From positions 1 to 35,443 of the forward strand of contig NZ_JAJUJR010000002.1 in NCBI RefSeq assembly GCF_029265225.1: 35,443 nt of DNA, written 5' to 3'. Positions within the stretch are counted from its first letter, which is position 1. Every line of letters starts with the position of its first letter. Shown piece after piece: positions 28,102 through 35,443 of the stretch. The notes below the pieces were generated by a model that was given only the letters and a program-made list of their open reading frames with translations, was not told where the DNA came from and did no database searches. The translations under genes were made by a program, and so were the position numbers. The stretch is from Sedimentibacter sp. (lineage in GTDB: Bacteria > Bacillota > Clostridia > Tissierellales > Sedimentibacteraceae).

Positions 28102-28131
28102 AAAAAAAAAGCGATAATAACAAATTATCGC
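28102..28131 (-). terminator. Intra-operon terminator between substrate-binding protein and permease genes
   Basis: Minus strand GCGATAAT-TTGTT-ATTATCGC followed by nine T. Confidence 0.75.
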
Positions 28132-28144
28132 CTTTAAGCATCTA

Positions 28145-28966
28145 TTATTTTGAATGATTTTCTATGAACTCTGCGATCTTGCCTTCGTCAAGCAATCTCT
28201 GAAGTGTTGAGTTTATTGAGTTTAACAGTTCCTCGTTTCCTTTTTTGACACATATGCCGTAAGCTTCGCTTATGTCACCGAATACTACCGTCTTAAGACC
28301 TTCGTTGCCATTTACAATTTCTTCAGCTGGCAGCTTGTCTATTACCACTGCGTCAATTCTTCCTGCCAAAAGGTCCTGGGAAGCTTCAAGTGCATTTTTG
28401 TATGTTTTCACTTCAGCACCTGAGTTATACAAATCCCCTTCCGGAAGATTAACAGCATCTGATATGGCAAGGTCACCTGTTGTACCAAGCTGGACGCCTA
28501 TTTTCTTTCCTTTTAAACCTTCCATGTCCAGTATTTCAGCGTCTTTTTTAGAGATGATGTGCTGAATTGATTCAACATAACTGATTGAAAAATCAACCTG
28601 CTCCTGTCTTTCAGCAGTGATTGTCATTCCAGCTGCTCCAAAGTCAGCTTTGTCATTTAAAACTGCCGGAATTATGCTTGAAAAGTCTATGTGTTCAACA
28701 ACTAGTTCTTTTCCCATGTCTTTTGCAATTTCATTTGCAATGTCAACGTCAACACCTACTATTTTTTCGCCTTCAAAATATTCAAATGGCGGGAATTCCG
28801 CATTTGTGTACATTACCAAAGTGTTGTCTTCCTCTTTTTCTGCCTGTGCAGCTGTATCCTGATTTGTTGTATTTTCTGCTGGTTGTTCATCTGTCTTTGA
28901 ACTGCAGCCTGTAGTTAATGCAAAAATCATTGTCATGATCAATAATAACGATAATACCTTTTTCAT
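28145..28966 (-). CDS. Polar amino acid ABC transporter substrate-binding lipoprotein
   Basis: MKKVLSLLLIMTMIFALTTGCSSKT; LVMYTNAEFPPFEYFEGEKIVGVDVDIANEIAKDMGKELVVEHIDFSSIIPAV; TTTGGAGG before 28966. Confidence 0.93.
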   Translation of the reverse strand: MKKVLSLLLIMTMIFALTTGCSSKTDEQPAENTTNQDTAAQAEKEEDNTLVMYTNAEFPPFEYFEGEKIVGVDVDIANEIAKDMGKELVVEHIDFSSIIPAVLNDKADFGAAGMTITAERQEQVDFSISYVESIQHIISKKDAEILDMEGLKGKKIGVQLGTTGDLAISDAVNLPEGDLYNSGAEVKTYKNALEASQDLLAGRIDAVVIDKLPAEEIVNGNEGLKTVVFGDISEAYGICVKKGNEELLNSINSTLQRLLDEGKIAEFIENHSK

Positions 28967-29117
28967 TTTTTTCCTCCAAAGAATGTAATTTTTACGATAA
29001 ACGTATGGTATCACTTTTCGGAGTCAATGTCAAATATTTTATCATATTTTTGTATAATTATATTTTTATTCCCCAAATGAATTCTTATACTTAGCATCTG
29101 ACTATTGAAAATGCAGT

Positions 29118-29540
29118 TTATTTATTGTCAATTCGTTTTCCAACTTGAAAAAGTTCTGAATTTTTTTTCATTTTCTGTTTATCAATCAATTTTAAAACAA
29201 GCTGAGCAGCTATGATGGAGACAATGACAGCAAGCGCAGAAATACTTTCTTTGTTTTTTATTCCCGGCAGCATCTGTACAATAATTACGGAACATATGAC
29301 AAGAATTGCGGACAGGGCATAAAGCATGGCGCTGCTTTTTGCAGTCACTTCGCCTTGAGCTCGTATTTCAACGTAATCTCCTTCCTTAATATTGTCTTCA
29401 ACTTCCTTTTCTATCCTTGCGGAATAGTGTTTGCATCCGGCGGTACAATTTCTGCAGTTATCACCGCATGGAAGCACTTTTTTAATGTATATGGTTGCAG
29501 TTGTGCCTTTCTTTTTTTCAATTTTGCCAATAAGAGCCAT
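29118..29540 (-). CDS. RseC/MucC-family (SoxR-reducing system) protein
   Basis: MALIGKIEKKKGTTATIYIKKVLPCGDNCRNCTAGC cysteine cluster, two TM segments. Confidence 0.8.
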   Translation of the reverse strand: MALIGKIEKKKGTTATIYIKKVLPCGDNCRNCTAGCKHYSARIEKEVEDNIKEGDYVEIRAQGEVTAKSSAMLYALSAILVICSVIIVQMLPGIKNKESISALAVIVSIIAAQLVLKLIDKQKMKKNSELFQVGKRIDNK

Positions 29541-29581
29541 TAAATTTTTCCTTTCAATAATTATTAAAAAATTTTACAACT

Positions 29582-29600
29582 ATGGGTATATTTTTACCCA
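29582..29600. promoter_or_regulatory. Short inverted repeat upstream of the RseC-like gene
   Basis: TGGGTA-TATTTT-TACCCA within 60 bp of the start codon. Confidence 0.3.
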
Positions 29601-29639
29601 ATTTCTAACAATTCAAATTTTAATAAATTGTAACAAATA

Positions 29640-29660
29640 AAAAAGGACTTAGTCCTTTTT
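29640..29660 (-). terminator. Terminator of the MBL-fold gene
   Basis: AAAAAGGACT-T-AGTCCTTTTT palindrome just after the stop codon (minus strand). Confidence 0.8.
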
Positions 29661-30384
29661 ACTCAACTATTTCTATCTGAACTTCATTCAGCCAGCTTAT
29701 GAGTTCCTTTTTTTCAAAAGGTTCCATGTGGCCAAACAATGCAGTTTCAAATTCAAGTTCCTTGAACTTTTCTGTAAGTTTTACAAGCTTATCCTTGTAG
29801 TAAACAGGTTTACCGTGATGAAAATCCTCACTTATTATGTCTCCTATGAATATTGTTTTTTCCTCCGGAATAAATACTACAACACAGTCATCGGCATGAG
29901 AGCTGTCAAGCTTCATAGCTTGCGCATGAATGCCTCCCAGATCTATGTTCAAATTTTCTTCAAACACAATGTCAGCAGTTGTAACGTGTATTTCTTTTCT
30001 GTCCGGATATTCTCTGCGTATCATTGTATCGCAAAATTCTATGTCTTCTCCGGACTGAAGTCTTTTTTCCATTGCCTTGTCAGACCACTGCCACCTGCTC
30101 ATAATTTCAAGATACTCATTTGTTCTTCTGCAGGCAATGGTTGGTGCGTCAACATACATCATGCCATATGTGTGATCCCAGTGTGAATGGGTTATGACAA
30201 CGAAATCAGGATATTTTAGACCTTCTTTCTTAATTTCCTCCATGAATAAATCAACATGTTTTTTTGAATTTCCGGCATCCACCATCAGAGAATATTTTTC
30301 TCCTTTAATATAACCCAAAATAGGTCTGTCCGTTTCTTCATTGAAAGGCAGGTAATAAATTTTATCAGTTAATTTTTTAAGCAT
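29659..30384 (-). CDS. MBL-fold metallo-hydrolase
   Basis: VVITHSHWDHTYGM (HxHxDH), DSSHADDCVVVFIPEEKTIFIGDIISED, TALFGHMEPF. Confidence 0.9.
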   Translation of the reverse strand: MLKKLTDKIYYLPFNEETDRPILGYIKGEKYSLMVDAGNSKKHVDLFMEEIKKEGLKYPDFVVITHSHWDHTYGMMYVDAPTIACRRTNEYLEIMSRWQWSDKAMEKRLQSGEDIEFCDTMIRREYPDRKEIHVTTADIVFEENLNIDLGGIHAQAMKLDSSHADDCVVVFIPEEKTIFIGDIISEDFHHGKPVYYKDKLVKLTEKFKELEFETALFGHMEPFEKKELISWLNEVQIEIVE

Positions 30385-30401
30385 ATAATTCTCCTTTATT
30401 A

Positions 30402-31616
30402 TTATTCGTACCTAAGTGCTTCTATGGGGTCTGCCTTGGCAGCCTTCCTGGCGGGATAGTAACCAAAAAATATACCGATTACCATGGCAAATACAACTGC
30501 TGCAACCACTGATACGGGATTTACTACTATGGGAATGGAAATAAAAGCCCCTCCTATCATTACAAGACCAATTCCAAATGCTGTTCCTGCAATGCCTCCT
30601 ATGGCAGAAAGAGTTGCAGATTCAATTAAAAACTGAAAGAGGACGTCTTTTGTCCTGGCTCCAAGAGCTTTTTTTATTCCTATTTCCCTTGTTCTTTCAG
30701 TAACAGAAACAAGCATTATGTTCATTATTCCTATTCCTCCCACAAGAAGGGATATGGCAGCTATGCAGGCAACTGCTATGGACAATCCTCCTAATATGCT
30801 GTCAACCTGTGCCTGGTCTTCCTCAACGGTGTAAAAAGTGTAGTTGTCAGGATTTCTGTTTTTCAAGTTTGCAATGTAGCCAAGCATTTCATCCCCAACC
30901 GGCTCCACAGAATATTTTTCAGCAATAAACACATCAAGGCTGTAAAAACCGTAGCTGGACGAAAAAGCCTTTGTATATGGTATAAAGCTGTCCTCATATT
31001 CATCCTGTCCCTCAAGAAGAGCCAGAACAGGTGATTTTTCATCCTTGTAAACTCCAACCACCAGAAGGTCTTCCATGCTGTTGTCAATTTTAACCCGCAC
31101 TGTCATTCCTGTTGCATTTTCCCTTCCAAACATCTTCACTGCAGCATTTTGCTCAAGGACAATTACTCCAGCCTTCCTGTCAACGTCGTTTTTGTTGATC
31201 ATTCTGCCATAAAGCATCTTGATTTCCTGAACATTGTCATATCCCCCATCGACACATGCCATTCGCAGTTTCACAGTCTTCTTTTTAATTGTTACATCGC
31301 TCCTTAAGCTTTCATTGGGGCCTAAATATTCAATTTTGTCCCCAAACCTTTCCTTTAGCAGTTCAATGTCGTCAATGTAGAAAAAATCCGTCGACCTGAA
31401 GTCGTCAATGTTGCCCACATAAAGGACGGCTCTGTTTTTGCCTATTCCCTTGTATATGTCATCCATAACTCCTTTCATGCTGTCCCCTATTGACACTATT
31501 GCAATTACTGAGCTGATTCCTATTATTATGCCAAGCATTGTAAGAAGGGAGCGCATTTTATTCGAGAGAATCGACCGGAATGCTATTTTAATGTTTTCCA
31601 GCCACATCACATTCAC
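30402..31616 (-). CDS. ABC transporter permease, MacB/YknZ-like (FtsX-type core)
   Basis: [94 protein letters not shown]. Confidence 0.93.
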   Translation of the reverse strand: MNVMWLENIKIAFRSILSNKMRSLLTMLGIIIGISSVIAIVSIGDSMKGVMDDIYKGIGKNRAVLYVGNIDDFRSTDFFYIDDIELLKERFGDKIEYLGPNESLRSDVTIKKKTVKLRMACVDGGYDNVQEIKMLYGRMINKNDVDRKAGVIVLEQNAAVKMFGRENATGMTVRVKIDNSMEDLLVVGVYKDEKSPVLALLEGQDEYEDSFIPYTKAFSSSYGFYSLDVFIAEKYSVEPVGDEMLGYIANLKNRNPDNYTFYTVEEDQAQVDSILGGLSIAVACIAAISLLVGGIGIMNIMLVSVTERTREIGIKKALGARTKDVLFQFLIESATLSAIGGIAGTAFGIGLVMIGGAFISIPIVVNPVSVVAAVVFAMVIGIFFGYYPARKAAKADPIEALRYE

Positions 31617-32301
31617 CTTCCTTCCTGCTGTCTTTTACAATTTCTCCGTCTTTGAACATTATAACCCTTTTTGCGTGTTCCGCAATATCAGGTTCGTGAG
31701 TTACAAGTATTATGGTGTTTCCTTCCTTGTTCAGTTCCTTGAAAATGCTTATAATCTCTTCGGAAGACTGTGTATCCAGGTTACCCGTTGGTTCATCGGC
31801 AAGGATTATGGGAGGATTGTTTGCCAGGGCTCTTGCTATGGCAGCCCTCTGTTTCTGCCCTCCTGAAAGTTCATTAGGAAGGTGGTTTATCCTGTCTCCA
31901 AGACCAACCTTCTCAAGAAGTTCCAGTGCTCTTTCGTGCCTTGCTGAGGATTTCATTTTTGCATAAATCATGGGAAGTTCAACATTTCTTAAGACGTTGG
32001 TTCGCGGTATGAGATTGAATGCCTGGAAAACAAAGCCGATTTTTTTGTTTCTTATGAGAGAAAGCTCATCTGTATTTTGTTTTTCTATTTCAAGCCCGTC
32101 AAGATAATATTTACCTGATGATGGTCTGTCAAGGCAGCCTAAAATATTCATGAGCGTTGATTTTCCTGAGCCTGAATGTCCCATTATGGCAATGAAGTCT
32201 CCCTTTTCTATTTCAAGGTTAACATTTTTCAAGGCATGCACTTCAACAGAGCCTGTCTTATATATTTTATTTAAATTAACAATACTGATTAACTTTTCCA
32301 T
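31588..32301 (-). CDS. ABC transporter ATPase, MacB/LolD/YknY-like
   Basis: [79 protein letters not shown]. Confidence 0.95.
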   Translation of the reverse strand: MEKLISIVNLNKIYKTGSVEVHALKNVNLEIEKGDFIAIMGHSGSGKSTLMNILGCLDRPSSGKYYLDGLEIEKQNTDELSLIRNKKIGFVFQAFNLIPRTNVLRNVELPMIYAKMKSSARHERALELLEKVGLGDRINHLPNELSGGQKQRAAIARALANNPPIILADEPTGNLDTQSSEEIISIFKELNKEGNTIILVTHEPDIAEHAKRVIMFKDGEIVKDSRKEGECDVAGKH

Positions 32302-32308
32302 AACATAC

Positions 32309-33559
32309 CTATTCTTTTTCTTTATTTACGTCATTAAGTATTGCTGCCATGCCATCTGTCAATGTGTAGTCTGGATTCACAACCACATTCATTCCTTCTT
32401 CAAGTCCTTCTCCGGATATTTCAGTCTCCAGGTCTGTTTCAAGACCTATTTCAACTGCAACGGATTTTACGGTGTTGTCGCCGGTCAGAACAAAAATTTT
32501 ATATTTTTCATTTTCATCCTGCAGAATTGCTCCGGCTGGAACTGCAAACACATTTTCCGACTTGTCAACATTGATTTTTGCAGATGCAATTACTCCTGCT
32601 ATGAGGCTGTCCGGCTTTTTAACAACATCAATGAGAACCGGTATGACTCTTTCCATGTCATTGCTGTCCTTTTGCTCAGCTGTTGGTGAAATTCTTGCAA
32701 CTGTTCCTTCAGCAAATTCGTTTCCAAGAATATCTGAATAAATTTGAACACTCTGACCGTTCTTGATCTTTCCTATGTCAAATTCACTGACTGAAACCTT
32801 CATTTGAAGGCTGTCAAGATTCTCCACAACAAACATTGCCTTTTCATCTTCTGTGTCCTTTGCATATCTTCCTATGTTTACATTGACTCTTGTGACTGTT
32901 CCGTCAATGGGACTCTTAATATATATTTTTTCTAGTTCCTCTTTTTTTTGTTCAAGCTCCTGCCTTTGTATTTCTAGTTGTTTTTCTTCGGCACTGCTTA
33001 AAGCTACCTTGCCGTTTACTGCATTGTACCCTTCCAAATTTTTTCTTGCCTCAGCAAGACTTGTTTCTATTTTTTTGAAGTTTTCCTCTGTTATTATATC
33101 ATTTTCAAAAAGCTCCTTGTTGCTTGCATAGCTTTCTTCCGTATTTTTCAGTTCAAGAACGGCCTTGTCGTACTCAAGCTGCAGTGATTTTAGTTTTTCC
33201 TGCTGCTGAAGATATGTAAGCTCTATTTGATTTTCTTCAGCCATTATTTGTTTTTCAAGTTCTTCTCCGTCAAGAACTGCCAGAACCTGGTCCTTCTTGA
33301 CAATGTCTCCTTCTTTAACCATTATGTCAATAATTTCATAGTTCAGTGCAGAAACAACATCCGCCTTTTCTATTCCTTCCAATGGAGCCTTAACAGATAT
33401 TATCTGTTCAATTGTCTTTTTCTCCAATGGTGCAACATTTGCAGCAAAAACATCTTCTGCCTTTGAATTGTTTGCAATGTTGAATATCACAATTCCTGCA
33501 GCTGCTGCGACAAGTAAAATCACAATTCTTTTTCGTGTAAATATTTTTTTCATTTCCAT
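32309..33559 (-). CDS. Efflux periplasmic-adaptor/membrane-fusion protein, YknX/HlyD-like
   Basis: N-terminal TM; VSALNYEIIDIMVKEGDIVKKDQVLAVLDGEELEKQI; coiled coil; IYIKSPIDGTVTRVNVNIGRYA. Confidence 0.92.
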   Translation of the reverse strand: MEMKKIFTRKRIVILLVAAAAGIVIFNIANNSKAEDVFAANVAPLEKKTIEQIISVKAPLEGIEKADVVSALNYEIIDIMVKEGDIVKKDQVLAVLDGEELEKQIMAEENQIELTYLQQQEKLKSLQLEYDKAVLELKNTEESYASNKELFENDIITEENFKKIETSLAEARKNLEGYNAVNGKVALSSAEEKQLEIQRQELEQKKEELEKIYIKSPIDGTVTRVNVNIGRYAKDTEDEKAMFVVENLDSLQMKVSVSEFDIGKIKNGQSVQIYSDILGNEFAEGTVARISPTAEQKDSNDMERVIPVLIDVVKKPDSLIAGVIASAKINVDKSENVFAVPAGAILQDENEKYKIFVLTGDNTVKSVAVEIGLETDLETEISGEGLEEGMNVVVNPDYTLTDGMAAILNDVNKEKE

Positions 33560-33562
33560 CTC

Positions 33563-34336
33563 CTAATTATAATTCAAATTCATGCTGGTTTTAAATCCTG
33601 TAAAATCAATTTTTAAATAATCAATGTTGTTTTCTTTAATGGTTGTTATGGCTTTTATATTTTTATATTTGCTGATTGTTTTAATGTTTTCAAAGCCAAA
33701 GCCCACAAAATTATAAAAACTTATTCTGCGCTGTCCATTTTCATTTTCCTCAAGCACTGCTGCCACGTCAAAACCAAGTCCGAAATAATCTCCAAATGTT
33801 ATGTCTTTTAAATTCCATGAACTGAAAAACGAACCAAGCCATTTCTTGTTCAGCTTTTCGCCGTCCCATGTATAAAAAAACGGTCTTCTGCTAACATCGC
33901 TGTAAAACCTTGTGTCTTTTTCAACTCCTATGAATATGTCAGCATTAGGGTCATTGTCAATATTGCATGCATCAATTCTCCATGGCTTTATATCAGAAAA
34001 ATCCTGTCTGTAAATTTCCTCGGCAATAATTTTTTCTGATGAAATTTTTATGTCATAAAAAACTGCCTCACTTCCCCATGAACCTGAGCCTTTTGTCCTG
34101 GTCAGTGCAATAATTTCCTCATTTCCGTCGCTGTCCAGGTCATAAATTATGTAATCAAACAGTCTTTCAGCAATTATTTTCTCAACTTCAAAATTGTTTC
34201 TTGAATATATATAACCGCCGATATCAAATAAATTATATGTTCCTCCTTCATTTTCAATGCATAACTCAGGCTGCCTTGTTAAAAACCAGACAGCCGGAAG
34301 GATTAAAAATATTAAAATTGTGAGTTTCTTTGTCAT
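33563..34336 (-). CDS. Exported protein with FG-GAP/EF-hand-like repeats, unknown function
   Basis: N-terminal signal/TM (KKLTILIFLILPAVWFLT); YDLDSDGNEEIIALTRTKGSGSWG; DACNIDNDPNADIFIGVEKDT; stop/start overlap with neighbour. Confidence 0.65.
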   Translation of the reverse strand: MTKKLTILIFLILPAVWFLTRQPELCIENEGGTYNLFDIGGYIYSRNNFEVEKIIAERLFDYIIYDLDSDGNEEIIALTRTKGSGSWGSEAVFYDIKISSEKIIAEEIYRQDFSDIKPWRIDACNIDNDPNADIFIGVEKDTRFYSDVSRRPFFYTWDGEKLNKKWLGSFFSSWNLKDITFGDYFGLGFDVAAVLEENENGQRRISFYNFVGFGFENIKTISKYKNIKAITTIKENNIDYLKIDFTGFKTSMNLNYN

Positions 34337-35443
34337 TTTGACCAGTCAAGCTCCATATCCTCTTTAATTGTAACATTGTTGCTTTCCGCAGAAACAAACG
34401 AATTTGTCCATTCAGGCTTAGAAACCACAGGTTGATCAGGCTCTTCTATTTCAATGATTTCATAGTAATCTGAATTTTCAGTAAGTGATTGAATTACGTC
34501 ATCAGAGACATCTTTTTCTTCATACTGGCCGGTTGCAGAATTTAAAGCCATAACAACCCTTTTCACTCCAATCATGTCATGCCATTTTAAATCTGTAAGC
34601 CTTTCATGGGACAAAAATTCATAGTAATTAAAAAGTGCACCTCTTGCAAGAAACGTCTTATTGTTTGTATGGCATACCACATAAATTTCAAGAGGCAGTC
34701 CGTTTCCTACTTCAAGATAAGTTGACGCCGGATAATATGTATTTGGAGCTATTGTTGCAATATCTGCCACAAGAGCTGAAGTATAGTCATTTCCTGTATC
34801 AATGTTTTCTTCCCACATCATCATGTTTATGAGCTGGACCATGCTGTCTATTCTTCCGCCGTATGAAAACAGCATTTCATTTTCTTCCGGTGTAATGTCC
34901 TGATTTGTAAGTTCCTTTACAGAAACGTTCATGAGAACATCCTGCATTTGTATCATGCTGTCAAGAACATTGGCTGAAGGCTCATTTAACATGCCCCTGA
35001 TTCTCAGATGTTCCTTGGTATATTCCGCAAGCCATTTTAGATTTGCGTACACTTCTGCATTAGGCTCCACATAATTGTAAGGAATGGTAAAGTCAGGTCC
35101 TCCTCCCATTTCTGCAGCTGCCTGCTTCATGTACAAAATCGTGTCATGCTTAAGCTCCGCATAGCTTCCAAGGGCAGTGTGGATGTTCTTGTCAGTCCAC
35201 TTTTCACTTCTCATGAACCTCGGCATTCCATCAGTGTTTTCAAAATTTGCAGCAGATGCTTTTACAGCCCTGAGCCACCCCTTGTATAAATCCTTCTGCC
35301 AGTCATCAACTGTAAATCCTTCCTGTTTATCACGAAGCAGATTCAAGTTGTATTCGTATTTGTCCCACTTGGTTTTGGGCTGGTAGTACATGTCAAGAAT
35401 TTCTTCGGCCCTTTTGCTTCCAAGAGATGCAACAACGTCAAGC
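34333..35443 (-). CDS. DUF3160-like protein, C-terminal part (N-terminus beyond the right edge)
   Basis: KDLYKGWLRAVKASAANFENTDGMPRFMRSEKWTDKNIHTALGSYAELKHDTILYMKQAAAEMGGG; reading frame stays open to the window edge (LDVVASLGSKRAEEILDMYYQP). Confidence 0.8.
   Translation of the reverse strand, partial: LDVVASLGSKRAEEILDMYYQPKTKWDKYEYNLNLLRDKQEGFTVDDWQKDLYKGWLRAVKASAANFENTDGMPRFMRSEKWTDKNIHTALGSYAELKHDTILYMKQAAAEMGGGPDFTIPYNYVEPNAEVYANLKWLAEYTKEHLRIRGMLNEPSANVLDSMIQMQDVLMNVSVKELTNQDITPEENEMLFSYGGRIDSMVQLINMMMWEENIDTGNDYTSALVADIATIAPNTYYPASTYLEVGNGLPLEIYVVCHTNNKTFLARGALFNYYEFLSHERLTDLKWHDMIGVKRVVMALNSATGQYEEKDVSDDVIQSLTENSDYYEIIEIEEPDQPVVSKPEWTNSFVSAESNNVTIKEDMELDWSK

Noticed and set aside
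29728-30186. 152-aa plus-strand ORF
   Set aside because: Antisense to the well-supported MBL-fold hydrolase; no domain or RBS support.
32150-32689. 179-aa plus-strand ORF rich in Cys/Phe
   Set aside because: Lies antisense across the exporter ATPase and adaptor genes, which are strongly supported on the minus strand.

Overview
This 35.4-kb window looks like an AT-rich chromosomal segment of a Clostridia-type firmicute. No rRNA, tRNA, transposase, phage genes or CRISPR array were recognised. Main gene groups, left to right: addA (partial) and addB; a YhaM-like exoribonuclease; an ECF sigma factor with an unusual DUF4349 anti-sigma factor; a DUF815 ATPase; a histidine ammonia-lyase-like enzyme, a lipoprotein and an Lrp-type regulator; two FMN-binding lipoproteins, one with a large internal tandem duplication; a Ktr/Trk K+ uptake locus with an extra membrane-anchored RCK-like gene, next to a KdpD/KdpE-like two-component system; a flavodoxin-like reductase; a C39-like orphan; rbsRDACB without rbsK; a polar amino acid ABC transporter; an RseC-like protein; an MBL-fold hydrolase; and a YknXYZ/MacAB-like exporter linked to an FG-GAP-like protein and a DUF3160 protein. 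The best candidates for further study are the membrane-anchored RCK-like subunit of the Ktr operon, the duplicated domain in the flavoprotein lipoprotein, the DUF3160/FG-GAP/exporter cluster, and a family of nested-palindrome intergenic elements with GTAGGGG...CCCCTAC ends. All family assignments come from reading motifs by eye; no database search was run.
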